A stretch of DNA of 64,000 nucleotides from positions 25,952,001 to 26,016,000 of the forward strand of contig JAIVEN010000022.1 in NCBI GenBank assembly GCA_026686845.1, written 5' to 3'. The DNA comes from Adenanthera pavonina. Lineage: Eukaryota; Streptophyta; Magnoliopsida; Fabales; Fabaceae. Shown in pieces: positions 1 through 12,202 of this stretch (within the stretch, counting starts at the first letter, position 1; each line of letters begins with the position of its first letter). Below the pieces are notes generated by a model. That model saw nothing but the letters and a program-made list of their open reading frames with translations, was not told where the DNA came from and made no database searches. A program made the position numbers and the translations under genes.

Positions 1-616
1 AGATGGTAGGAACTAGGAAGTCACAAATCCTAAAATCTTGTTAACTTTTAGCTTATACAAATCAAATGGTTATAAACTAAAATTTGTAATATTCACAAAG
101 CAGGGTGCCTAGGCAGTAGGTTCTGCTAGTAGTGTGTGATGCAGGTATCTTAATTAAATGGGAGAAAGACACTTTAGGACCTCCATACAAAAATATTGGC
201 AAATGAACAGTACCAGTGCTGAATTCAGTTGATTCGAGTTGGGAATTCAGTTTATAGGAGTACTGAATTTTTAAACTGGGTCCTTGGAAGGGATTATTTC
301 TATATGGGGGTCCTTAAATGTCTTTTTCCCTAATTAAATCTTGCACTTAGTGTGCCTAAACTTAGTCGTAAGTGTACTGCTATGCAGAGCTTGAGTGTTT
401 TGACCATTAGACTTACTTTGAACTTCTTACCTCATAATTTAAAAAAAAAAAATTCATGTGACTATCTCAAAGTAAATCTGATGGGCAAAACAGTCTTAAT
501 TGACTTGCACTGTACGTTTACTGGCATAATGCGTCATTTGAAGGACAGCTGTTTATGCCTAAAAGTTCAAAATGGCCATGAAATATTTCTAACAGTTTTC
601 TGGTGCATGCTTGCAG

Positions 617-784
617 GCAGAGGATGTTGTTGACAAAGTGGTGAAGGAGGCCATAAGCAAGCCATGGCTACCAATGCCCTTAGGTCTCAAAGCTCCTTCC
701 ATTGATAGTGTGTTGGCTGAGCTCTCTAGGCAAGGTATTTCTGCCATCCCTACTTGCTCCAATCGTGCTAAACGGGAACCCTAG
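617..784 (+). CDS. APRR2: Last exon of a GARP transcription factor, APRR2-like (partial)
   Basis: A 56-codon exon follows a TTGCAG acceptor and ends in TAG. It encodes [18 protein letters not shown], then [18 protein letters not shown] and SRQGIS. The KPWLPxPLGLKxPSxDSVLxELxRQGIS block is the C-terminal box shared by GOLDEN2-LIKE proteins and the pseudo-response regulator APRR2. The [15 protein letters not shown] lead-in and the SRQGIS ending fit APRR2 better than GLK, from memory. These are nuclear GARP-domain factors linked to chloroplast and pigment control. The receiver-like and GARP domains must lie left of the window. Bases 1-616 look like intron. A GLK gene remains possible. Confidence 0.62.
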   Translation, partial: AEDVVDKVVKEAISKPWLPMPLGLKAPSIDSVLAELSRQGISAIPTCSNRAKREP

Positions 785-1250
785 CCCCGGTGACCTTCTC
801 TAGGGGACCACACGTTTCTTCCCATCAATTAGTGCCCTCATGATCAATTACATCAAAGCAACTTTCTGGTACAAGCCAATCAGATCTACACTCTGTTATA
901 ATTTCTTTTTGAGGAAACTTTATTCTGTTTGGCCACAAACAGTGGACTTTTACTCTTGTCGCAGTTTTGGTGCAAGTGCAGGACAGCAAGTAGGCATCAT
1001 GGTTTGTTGAGAAGTGGCCGTGTAATAAATAAATGATACATTATGCTAACTTTTCTGGTTGTAGATGATAGAGATATAGATAGGTAGATGCTGAGGCAAC
1101 AAATTCCTGATGGTGCTATGGTAGGGTTTGTGGGCTGTAAATACCCAACTTTTTGGGGCATAAAGTCTTTTGATGACTGGGGATGGGTCCTTTTTTGGAG
1201 TTATTGGTTTTGTGGGGTCTATTGCAGACTTTAAATAATGGAAAACATAA
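785..1250 (+). other. Probable 3' UTR of the APRR2-like gene
   Basis: Non-coding sequence follows the stop codon. An AATAAA at 1024-1029 is a candidate polyadenylation signal. The true cleavage site is not visible, so the right limit is a guess. Confidence 0.4.
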
Positions 1251-4126
1251 TGTAGCTAATGTGTAGCTTTTTTTTTTTGGTGTATAAATAAGAATGAGTC
1301 TAATCTCAACCCTGAATGCTAAACTTGTTCTTAATGAATGGATTTTGTCAAGTGCTACATGAAGGTACTTTGGTTTTTAAAGTGAAGGATAAAGGTACTT
1401 TTTTAATTTTTATTAATTGTGACTTGCTTGGGGAGGCTTGATGAGAAATTTTTAAGTAGACTTGTTAATATTACCTTTTTAAAGAAAAAGATTACCTCAC
1501 ATGTTTACATCTTTTTTTTTTTTGATAGCACATGTTTACATCTTTAATAGGCTGGTGTCTGCGTTGAATCTTTTTCAAGTAAGAACAGCTAAAGAGGAAA
1601 TTACTCTCACTTCACTTTGAACATCTTAATAATATATCTTTTTCCAATGATAAAAACATTTACATTTTTTTAATTAAAATGTGATTAAAATATCAATATC
1701 AATATAAAATATTAAATTTATAGGGAATTGTATTATTCACTGGTCCTAAATAATATTCCTTTTTTAAGCTTTTTGTGCCATTTTTTATTCTTTTAATTTT
1801 CTCTACACAATTTATTGGTGATGCATAACTTTGTTTTATTTCTTCAATATTTCTGTACAAATTTAAAAATGATTTAAATGTTAAAAAGACAAATATAATT
1901 TTTCAAAAAATTTGAGTTATTAGTTCTCTGGTGCATCACATGGGAAACAAATGCATAGTTTTTAACAATAATATTTAATTAATTTGTTCAAAATATAACA
2001 CTAAAATATTTTGAACTTTTATTTTAGTGTTATTTTTATTAAAAAAATTATAACAATAAATTCGTTTTAAATATATGAAATCAATTATATTTATGTTGAT
2101 ATTATGTTATGTTATATAAACAACAAAGATAAGTATTGAGATTAAAATGGATGTGATTAAATATTTTTTTAGAGAACATCAGTGTAACATTCTTTTTATT
2201 GGAGAATAGTATAATTTTTTTAAATCAACAGAAGCCAATAATTTATAGAGAATATAATTCACTAATAAAAGAGGTCAGTGCAACCGGTTTAAGAAAATGA
2301 CTTCTGAGATTGTATGGTTTGTCTTATCAATGTCAAAGATATTGTTTATGAAATGCGCATTTGACCGTTGTTTATATTTTTGGATCTGATAACAAGCGTA
2401 TTCCTTATATATTTTAAAGATTTGCAAGGAATCTAAGGGCCTTTATTAATGTTAATTAGGAGAAAAGCTGCTGACTGAGGCAAAAACTTTCATTATTTGC
2501 CCATAATATGTGATAATATCATTGATGTATGTTGTTTACTAGCCTTTTAACACCAATGTATGAATGTTTCAAAGCTCATCAAAACAAGAGAAATTGGGAA
2601 AGTAATGAAATAAAACTACAGCGAAGAGAGTGAAAGTTTTTTGGCCAGAAAATGAGAGTGAAAGTTTAATTCTTAGTAGTACTAGTCAGTATCACATAAT
2701 CATACAATGAACAAATCTTGGGTTATTGCAGAAGAGTCAGCCCAATGACCAACAAGATACAGCTATGGAGGCCCACTTAAATTGTCCAAATTTCCTTACT
2801 TTGTGTGAGAGTGGCCCAAATTTCTTGTGACCCCAGAACAAAGAGGAAAGTACCCTTCATCACTCCGACCAAAGATGTAACCCTCGTATGTCTATCATGA
2901 TTCATGAGGGAAATTCTTGTGTTGATTTTCTTGCCTCGTACGGTCTTTCCCACGGTCATGTCCATCATGATCCTCCAGATGGAATCCGGCGTAAGCTTCT
3001 CATGGATGCTCAGGGATTCAGCTACCCTAGACTACTATGTAGTCTGTTTTCCCTTTATTGTGACAAAAAAGGAAAAAAAAAAAAACTCGTCACAGGCTTT
3101 TTGTGAGAGAGGATAGATTTTGTAGAAGGATGAAGAACTAATTTTGTTCACCAAAAAAACAGAAAGAGTATTTCTAAAATTAAAGAAAAAATAAAAAATT
3201 CTGTTATCCTGTGTTCGTAACTACTCTGTTGTCTTGGACAGGTAGCTGATAAGTTTGAAGGTTCGTTACAGATACTTCCAAACATGTGATGCTTCCCGCC
3301 AAATATTTTAAAGTGGGACCTACCCACCGCGCCTCCGTCATCATGCGCCCCTCTTTTTATATATTTCCAAATAATTCCACGCTTTATTTTCTTCTCTCTC
3401 TCTCTCTCTTTCTGAAGACGGAAGGCATGGATTACATGAGAGGTGAAACAAGCAGAGTACAAAACAAGGCACCCAAAGATTCGGTAACACCCCTGGCGTC
3501 CTCATTTTTCTTCTCTTCTCATACTGCATTCCTTGCAGTGCCCAAAACCACCTTAATTGGGGTCCTTTTATTTATTTATTTTTTGCCAAACCTTAATTAG
3601 GGTTTTACAAACAAAGAATCCTATAGAATTAGCTACTTCCAATTTCAATCATCAACATCAATATATTATCATCGTTTTTTGGCCAAAAATATATTATTGA
3701 TATTACTATAAATATAAAATCTATGATAAACTGTAATATTTATAAGTATAACCCATTTTCCAGACTTTCACTTTATTCAGTTTATTAGAAAGGACCCACC
3801 TAATTTATATCAAAGAATTCAATAATCTCTTGGTGCATTTTTGGGGAAATAAATGAAGGCATGGGATCCCTCTATCCCTCCTGTCCCTAAACCAATCTTG
3901 TTTACGAACGCTTCTTACCAGTAATGACATTTCCTTTTCAAGATTGCTTGTACTTGAATTAAATATGGGAATATTTAATTATACCTATGTATGCCTACAA
4001 ATTAGTTTCAACTAAAAAAAAATAGATTGGACAGAAATTAATCCAACCAAGACCGTTTGGTTTTCTGTTGAAAATTACATTTTGGGAGAAGCACATCTCT
4101 AGGAATTCACATTCGGTGCTCATTAG
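1251..4126. other. Intergenic, AT-rich, no gene seen
   Basis: No open frame here has recognisable domains or splice structure. A short CT microsatellite lies near 3391-3412. Frames at 2888-3116 and 3148-3600 are short, overlap each other on both strands and resemble no family I know. Confidence 0.5.
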
Positions 4127-4400
4127 CTGATAAGCAGCGAATGCTCATCAGGAAATCTGGACCGTCCAGATCAAAACTAGACAATTCAGATTTAATATAA
4201 TTTTAATATTATATTTTTTTATATATTTTTATTTTATTATACGTAGAATGTAAAATAAATATAATTTTATAATCGTCATTTTTTTTAAAAACATTATTAT
4301 CATTAAAAAAATTAAAATAAAAATTTTAAATTTGGACTCTCTAGTTTTAATCTGATCGGCTTAGATTTAGTTTTTCTAATGAGCATTCGGTGCTCATCAA
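4127..4400. mobile_element. MITE with long inverted ends (copy 1)
   Basis: The left end CTGATAAGCAGCGAATGCTC and the reverse complement of the right end TTGATGAGCACCGAATGCTC match at most positions. The pairing continues inward: CCAGATCAAAACTAGA on the left against CAGATTAAAACTAGAG from the right. The centre is AT-rich with no coding frame. A related element lies at 10185-10441. The RNA or single strand would fold into one long hairpin. The DNA transposon superfamily is not clear and no sure target duplication was found. Confidence 0.65.
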
Positions 4401-4859
4401 CGTGATGTGTGATAATTTTCCATCTTTAAAAATACCATACTAATAATCTCACTTAGGTATTAACCCACTGATTTGTAGGGTTACATATATACTCTTCTTG
4501 TCCTAATGTGGGACATCTTCTAAAATAAATTTTTTGTCTAATATATAGGATATGTTGTAGTATTAATTATTATTTTTTAATTCTATCTTTATTTTGATCA
4601 ATGTGGGCTGAATAATGAATTATGAGGAATTTGATTCCATTAATTAAACTTTTTATGCATGTAGTCTTTAACCTAAAGCTACTCATCGGTAAGTTTTTGA
4701 GATTTTAATTAGGGCTATTATAGTTAAGGATAAAATGGGAAAATGGACTACTTTTTTTAAGGAGATTAAAGACAAAACAAACAAACGCCACCTCTGGATA
4801 TGTGTGAGTTAGGACCGGAGGGGGTATATATCCTTTTGAATTTACGTAATTGACCCTTG

Positions 4860-5645
4860 GTCTCGAAACCGAAGAAGCATTTCGCCTTTTTTTATTCCCC
4901 GTGTATGTGTGCTTTCTTGGAGAAAGGAGCCTCGCAAGTCGGATTCGATATCGTAGAAATCATCGATCGTTTCTGTAAGTTCTCGCAGCTTCTATCTGTG
5001 TCCAATCTCTTGTTGACGTCTACAATTTTATTTCAACCTCCGAAAACTTGGCTGTGTTTTCTTCAAAAATTTACTTTCTACTCGTCAGTTTATCTATATA
5101 TTTGTTGAATTAATCATCTAAATTTTCTGAAGCATTTTCTTAGCTGGAGTTTGTTGAAAATCCGGGTCAATTGCATTCGAAGCGATATTTTCTTCCCCGG
5201 GAAGAGGGGGGGGGGGTTAACGGGAGAGGGAATATATATATATATGGACAATTCGCAGAATTATTAATTATGGCTTTCAATATGGGATATCTTTCCCCAT
5301 CCATTCGGATTCTCTGAAAATTATGAAGACAAGATAAGATTAAGGACTTTCATTTATTTAAGTTTTATATATGTTCGAAATGTTTTTCCTTCAAAATCCC
5401 TGAGGTTATAGTAACATGCAAATTCAACGATTGAGTTAACTATTCCTGTCAGTCATTTCAGGAAGGTGCAAGGAGCACATGTTTAGATATCTATTCCATT
5501 TCAACCCGAATTATGGCACTCATTGTTTCTGTGATCGTTCATTTTTAAGAAATTGCGGGTTTCTGCAGAAAATATTCCAAACATTTTACATTGGCCACCC
5601 GTCTGAATTTTTGTCGAGTTATTAGAGCACGAAAGTCGGTAGAGA
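4860..5645 (+). other. Probable 5' UTR and leader intron of the TOM2A-like gene
   Basis: A good donor, CTGTAAGT, lies at 4973-4980. Candidate acceptors are TTTCAG ending at 5461 and TTCTGCAG ending at 5568. This fits a spliced leader ahead of the ATG at 5646. A long G run lies near 5206-5216 and a short TA repeat near 5232-5244. The transcription start is not fixed. Confidence 0.45.
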
Positions 5646-8600
5646 ATGGCTTGTAGGAGCTTCTGGGAGTGCCTTTTGAAGCTTCTGAACTTCCTATTGA
5701 CCCTTGCTGGTCTGGCCATGGTGGGCTATGGAATCTATCTACTGGTTGAATATAAAAGAGCTTCAGATGACACTGCTGTTTCTCCTGCCAGTTATGATGA
5801 AACTCTGATTCAATTTGGCCGACCCATGCTTACGGCTGTGTCTCTATCAGAGAGTATTTTTGATAAGTTGCCCAAGGCTTGGTATGAATACTGCTCTTTT
5901 TCCTGGCTTTTTTCAAGGCTTAGTAAATGAGTAAATGTTCCTTCTTGCTCGCTATAGTAAAATCGACAAATTTTATGTTTTGAACATATTTTTTTGCGTT
6001 TGTTGGCTGTGAAATTCAGTAAAATATCTTATTTATCTATTCTGGATCGATTTTCTACAATGATTTGAGAGTCATAACTATGAAATAAAAAAATCATAGT
6101 TAATTGAGGTAACACTGATCCCGACTTGCTTTACAACAATTTTTGGTAACGTGCAATGGAGACTCTGTCATGGGTACATAGGTTTTAGGAATAAGCATTT
6201 TCCATTTGCTTTTAGGACATGGCCTATACGTTAGGTATTTTCTGCCGTGTTCTAGTTGGTCAAGTTTAGATTCACACGTGCAAAGTAAACTCTTACTGTG
6301 TGATTAATTGATTGAGGTATGCAATAATTGGAGCTTCAGAAGGTAAAATTAGGGCTGACTCTGGCTCATTATTTGGTGTAATTGGTGCACTAACAGTTCT
6401 TCTTTCCAGTGCTGAAGAAAATAAACTTAAACTAATTTTCTTTGTGCGCTTTATAATGTGCTACACATTATGTAATTTTGAACTATTCATTATTTCTTTC
6501 ACTGTGCTGGTTTTTGAATTACTTGTTACATCTATGCATTTCACAGTGTTATTTTGCAATATGTTGGAGCTGTGTGGCCTGATCCTTTTTTATTTAATAT
6601 TAATTCATGACTGAACTTTTACATTTATATCGTAAACTACCATATCTTGCTTCTTTCTTATATTTGCATTTCCTTTCACTCGCCATGATGAAATTATTGT
6701 TTCATACAAATATGATATGTCTAAATTATATACCAAATTCCAATAGCTTTATGAGATGAAGTTCATGAACTTCAACCCATGTTGCTTAGTCATGCATGAC
6801 ACTGATTATGTAATTGACATTTGGCAGGTTTATTTACTTATTCATTGTTATTGGGGTAATTCTCTTTGTCATTTCTTGTTTTGGTTGTATTGGGGTTGTG
6901 ACAAGGAATGGATGCTGCCTCTGTTGTGTATCCTTGTAGAATGTCTTATGCAATTATGCTGTGAGCAGAAGTAGTTGATAGTTAAATATTATTCTGTTTA
7001 TATATATATATATATGAGTTGAGAAGTTCTGTTTCCCTTTTTCTTTCTTTCTTTTGATGTATATGTGCACATGTATGTAACGATCTTACCGGTATAATAA
7101 GTAGTTTCCTTAAGCCAACAAAGTATTCAGTTTTGGTGGTAGTGCTGATCGTGGTGGAACTTGGTTGTGCTGCCTTTATATTCTTTGATAAAAGCTGGGA
7201 AAAGGCAAGTTGTGTAACATATTATCTGTGATCTGAAATTTAAGATGAAATGGCTGTCGTCTTATTTTTATATTCCTTTCAGGAAATTCCAACTGACAAA
7301 ACTGGAGTTTTTGAAATGATATATAAATTCCTGAAACAAAACTGGAACATCGTGAAATGGGTTGCTCTTGGAATTGTAATCTTTGAGGTAAGTAAGAAGT
7401 GGTATAATTGGCATATGGAAGAAAGGAATATTGTTTTGAGGGCATGCATGTCTTCTTTTGCATTCACTCATACACCCACTAAGAGGAGACGCAAGCAGAT
7501 TTACTCTCCCAAACAATCAATCTTGCAAAGGACGTTAAGAAGTGATATTTTCACATTCTGGATTGCTTTGACGACAGATTCAACATGTTTGAACTTGTGA
7601 TATGGAATATAACGTTTGTATGTTTTTGCTTGATGGAAATATAAAAGATAAGGAAAATAAACGAAATGAACTGATAACTACCAACGTTCTACCAATAATT
7701 TTATGGTAATGATATATGCTATTTCTCACATTTAAGTATAATCTCTGGACCAGTGGCCAAATTGTTTTAACTATACAATGTTAAACTTTTCACCAATAGT
7801 GACATCACTCCTCAGGGACCTTACTTTTTGACCAAGAAAATGCATTTTTGACTTTTGATAGCACTTGATGTTGAGGAAAGAAAAAGCAGGAAGAGAAGAA
7901 GGGAGAGAGAATTGACAACAAAGGGAAGGCTATATAGGTACCTTGGCCTACCAATTTTGGAATTCAAAAACTTATGACTAAAACCACTGAGCACTTGATT
8001 CAACTAGTAAGGAGGTTATACCACCTTAACCAGAGATTTTGAGTTCGAGCCTTAAGAATGCAGCCATATTAAATACTTGGTAGTAGAGATTATCGCCTAA
8101 AAGGGTTTTGCCCGACTTAATCTAAATTAATCTGGACCATAATAAATCATCCAATTGAAGTGGGATAGGTTCAAGATATCGGGTGCATAAGAAAAAAAGA
8201 ACTTATGTCTATAACTTTTCTACATAGCACTAAGTGTATCTGTTTGTCTCATGTGCCACAGCTAATTTCAAGTTTTCTTCTGCAGTTGTGTATGTTTGTG
8301 GCTGTGATGAGTGCATTTCTACGTCTGTTTAAGATCTTTAATTGGTGAAATTTTTATAATATGCTTTGTAAAAATTACGTTTGCAATTGCAGGCCCTTCT
8401 TTTCTTGTTAGCCCTTATAGTTAGGGCTACAAACAAGCCAGCAGATTATGACAGTGATGAAGAGTTCATCAATCCAAGGCATCAAACCCGGCAGCCTTTG
8501 ATAAGCAGAACAGCAGCCCCAGTAGCAGGTGCACCAGTTCCTGGTACAATTGACCAGCGTCCAAGCAGGAATGATGCATGGAGTACAAGGATGAGGGAGA

Positions 8601-9351
8601 AGGTGCAATCTTTTTCTCTGCAGTTCTCTTTTAATCTTCTTAGTTTACAGACTACTCTTATGGGAATGCCTAAGCTCTCTTTCTTAACTCTAAAGAGATG
8701 CTTTTATAACATGGTCATTCAAGGAGGATTAAGTTAAGATTTTTGCACAAGATGTTTGGATTTTCAACAATTGTTCATCCAAATATTTTTCCTTTAGTAG
8801 ATTTTTTCCATGTGCCATCTGTTATTTATGAATTTGTTCATCATTGTCCTGGTACTGCATTTTCCACTGTAAATAGCATAGTTAAAGTGGCTTTTCTAAG
8901 AGGATTTTTATGTGAAGATTTCATGAGCTATTGCAAACTTCTCGTATACAATATGTTGAATTGATCTTTTCATGAATGGCTGGAACTCTATCAGGGAAGG
9001 TGGAATATACTTTTTGCATTGACATTTTCACATTGAGGTGGAATATACTTATGTAAGGCTTGCTTGGACTTTTTTTAACCATGTCCTTCTGCTTAGATCC
9101 ATTTTATACACCGTGTACTCAAACTGTTCCGGACCATGACTGATCATTGTATAGACAGTTATTGGAAATGATGCATATATCACCATTGCTTTTGATTCGT
9201 GTTGTTGTTTATACATCTGACGCTAATACTGCTCTTTATCCAGTACGGGCTTGATACTTCGGAATTCACATACAACCCATCTGAGTCACATAGGTTCCAG
9301 CAAGGAACCTCACAGCCTACTGAAGAAAAGAGCCGCTGCACCATCATGTAA
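5646..9351 (+). CDS. TOM2A: Tetraspanin-like membrane protein, TOM2A homologue
   Basis: Six exons join in frame: 5646-5881, 6828-6927, 7124-7204, 7283-7387, 8393-8602 and 9244-9351, giving 279 aa against about 280 in Arabidopsis TOM2A. It starts MACRSFWECLLKLLNFLL. Four hydrophobic segments lie near residues 10-34, 80-103, 113-133 and 163-185. A cysteine-rich GCCLCC follows the second segment, where palmitoylation is plausible. The large loop is short and lacks the GCCK/RP motif of most plant tetraspanins. The protein ends SRCTIM, a CaaX farnesylation-type box. TOM2A is a tonoplast/endomembrane protein that binds TOM1 and is used by tobamoviruses for replication. Intron 3 has a GC donor (AAG|GCAAGT at 7205). 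Exon 3 is taken at 7124, not after the nearer CAG, because only that start keeps the frame and gives CYSVLVVVL. Confidence 0.9.
7969..8207 (+). mobile_element. tRNA-derived SINE inside TOM2A intron 4
   Basis: The body, about 7977-8199, is flanked by AACTTATG direct repeats at 7969-7976 and 8200-8207 and ends in a short A-rich tail. Near the 5' end, ATTCAACTAGTAAGG and GAGTTCGAGCC sit at the spacing of tRNA A and B boxes of the RNA polymerase III promoter. A diverged partial copy on the other strand lies at 55490-55595. The insertion is in the transcribed direction, within the 1 kb intron 4. Confidence 0.7.
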
Positions 9352-10184
9352 TCAATCACGTTGTGGATTGCTGTCCAAAGCCATATCTGGTTGACTTCAA
9401 AGGATTGTTTTTTATGGACAATGCCGTTGAGACTAGAAGTTTGTCAGAAAAGTAATCTTTTGTTGGGTTTGTGTACAACTCGCATTTTTCTTTTTGGATC
9501 ATTTTACTTCACATGGCTGCAGCATCTTCGTTTTGTTCTGTAACATTGTGCTAATACGCAAGAACATTGTGGCATTGCTTGTGTAGTTTAGGATAGTGAT
9601 GAAGTCTTATAGGTGCTGGCATACGCTTTCATTCTGTTTTTCGTGGGTGTCTAGTCTAACTGGAGCCCTATATTGTTACACCCGACAAATGATCATTAAT
9701 CGGTTGTCTGCACGTGTTTATGTGGTTACTTGCACACAAATTGACGAGCCAATGCTACAATTACAAGAGTAGGAGTATGGTTTCTCTCCACTATACCAAC
9801 TATCTCCCTCTATCTCACTTCCACTAAACATCTTGAGACATAAATACACCTTTAATTTGTTATTAATCAGAAAATCGGATGCACATTACTGGTTATTCTT
9901 TTGGATTATGCTAATTTTATACCGTGTTAGGCAGAAAGAAAGTAGATTTTAAGGAAGAGAAAAGAAAAAATAATTCATCAAAGTATATTTGTGTATAAAT
10001 GTTAATGCTGTCCATTTTCTTCCACGTAAGATGCATTTTTGGTAATATTGTGCAGCTCAAATATCTTGAGGCATCCTCCCTCAAAAAAGCCAGAATAAGT
10101 GGCAAGGATCTCTCCCCAAGTCCCAACCCATTGGGGCCGTCCCCTTTATCGCGCACACAACTAATCGGTCAACAGTTTTATTAG
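9352..10184. other. TOM2A 3' UTR and intergenic sequence
   Basis: The 3' UTR probably covers several hundred bases after the stop at 9349-9351. No clear AATAAA marks its end. No further gene is seen. Confidence 0.4.
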
Positions 10185-10441
10185 GAGAGCATATTCCATG
10201 CTTATCATAAATCTGGGTTATCTAAATTAAAATTTTAGATTTTATTTTATTTTATTATTATATTTATAATATATTTTTATTTTATTAAATATAAAATTTA
10301 AAATAAAGATAATTTTATAATGGTCATTTTTTTTTAAATAATATTATCATTTAAATAAATTAAAATAAAAAAATATTAAATCTAAATTATCCAGATTAAA
10401 ATTAGATAGTGGTACTTATCACTATGATGAGTATGGAATGA
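10185..10441. mobile_element. MITE with inverted ends (copy 2)
   Basis: The left end ATTCCATGCTTATCATAAAT is inverted at the right end (ATGATGAGTATGGAAT). The inner part shares the element at 4127-4400: runs such as AATAAATATAATTTTATAAT-like stretches, a GTCATTTTTTTT tract and an ATTATCATT segment in the same order. The two copies bracket the TOM2A gene. No coding capacity. Confidence 0.6.
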
Positions 10442-11220
10442 AGTAAGGGTGTTCAAAGTTATTGTTTGATTTGGTTTTATCCATAACCAAATCAAACCAA
10501 ATTAAGGTCGATTTCAAAAAATTAAAACCTTTTCAGTTTTTGTAAGAAGTTAATTTGGTTTGATTTTTTCTCGTGTAGATCAAGTTTAAATGTTTTTATT
10601 TTTTAATTTTGTAATTACTATTTTTTTATTTTATATATACATATATGTAATTTTTTGTTGCTTTTGAAAGGTTTTTACAAAGGGATAGAAGGAAGATTGT
10701 ATAATTTCAATAAAATATATTTTCAAAATATAAATTAAGTGCTCAGTGTTACTACAAAGCTTAATTTTTTACCAGGAATAAAATATTACATCATATATTA
10801 TATATATAAAGACACTGCATATAGTTGGCCCAACAAAACATTGCATATAAAATAATAGTTAAGTCTCCACACCCTTACATTAAACTTGTTATCATGCCCT
10901 CAAGAGGACAACACATATATTGCTCTATGCCCTGTTCTATGAACTTGATTCTATTATTAATTCTCGAACTCTATGGCAAATACGATCATAATCAGTGATC
11001 GAATAAGCTATCCATTTATTAGACTGGGATGAATCTTCCAAATCACAAAATCCTTGAGCAGGAATATAGGCTCAAACTTACCGGCTGTCCAGGGTGACTT
11101 GGATTTTAACTCTCACAAGGCTCATCAGAGTCTCTTCTCATTCAAGCTCAGATGCATTCTGCCAATCTGTTATTAACTTATCTCCCACCAATTTGCTTCT
11201 TTATTTGACGTCAATTAATT
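10442..11220. other. Intergenic with a degenerate repeat
   Basis: Bases 10446-10580 begin GGTGTTCAAAGTT and contain repeated, partly inverted GATTTGGTTTTAT / AACCAAATCAAACC words, like the ends of a non-autonomous transposon. No gene is recognised in the rest. Confidence 0.35.
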
Positions 11221-12202
11221 AGATGGATGCTTTTGCAGTTGATAATTTGACAATTCTTGCCTTCACAAATAGTGCGCTTGCTGCGTCTCCACTTTCCATC
11301 CGTGGTCCCTTGTTCGTCATTCTTTTTAAGGTCTGTCAAATTTCTGAAAATAGCATGGATAAAGGCATTGCATCAAACCTGCATTTGCACAGAAAAGAGA
11401 AAAGGGTCGAACAGATTACTCATGGCTTTACAGCTGTTCTTGACATAAGCTTCTTGTAATTTCCTCTCTGATTGATAAGTGTGCCTTCTTGTAAGTCGAT
11501 TCCTGTTTTGCTTAATAGGAGGTTGTTCCTTCCGTTAGTGCGGTCAATCTTGGAAGTGATTGTACGCAATACTTCATGTTTTATCTAATTTTCTTGCATT
11601 TTCGATGTTAGTCTCATCAGTTTTGGTGTCTGCTGATTTATTATATTAGCCTCTGATCTTGAGCATCATTTTCTGTTGTTGTTGTACGATTACTCATTTG
11701 GTTTTTATGTATGTTTGGGGCTGATTTTTGTTATTACCGAGTTGCTTGATTGAGTTCGCAGTGATTTTTAATAATATATCGAAATTCTCCGTTTGTTGAT
11801 GCTCTCTGGATAGCTTATCTTTCAGAAATTGCTATTTTAAGCATGCTCGTGAAAATGACATTAATGCTTGTCTTGATTTTTCAATAAAATAAAAAATGTG
11901 CTGCGTGTTTTATTATCACAAAAATTGTGTGAGGACCAGTAATATTCGTTTTCTTCCACAAGTTGCAGTCCTGGATGTCTAACCAATGCGGACACAAATT
12001 CTCTGTCCTACCTAGTTGGTCCTGATCGGGATGATCCCTCTATTAGGCGGTCAAATAACTCCATTTTCGTTCAGTTACGGTCAGATAAGGAACCTCTTAT
12101 ATTTGTGTCAGCGGTTTCTTCCATATTTGGGCTCTTGCTTGCAGTGTCTAGCACTGAACATAAGCTTTTTCGGGTTCTGCAGAAATCTTTTGACCAGAGG
12201 CC
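11221..12202 (+). other. Probable promoter and 5' UTR of the 5-phosphatase gene
   Basis: The stretch is pyrimidine-rich with no convincing coding frame. A TTCTGCAG acceptor-like site at 12176-12182, just before the ATG at 12203, suggests a leader intron. The transcription start cannot be placed. Confidence 0.35.

Noticed and set aside
8030..8050. tRNA-like B box, possible tRNA gene
   Set aside because: No cloverleaf can be drawn; the flanking repeats and A tail show a SINE.
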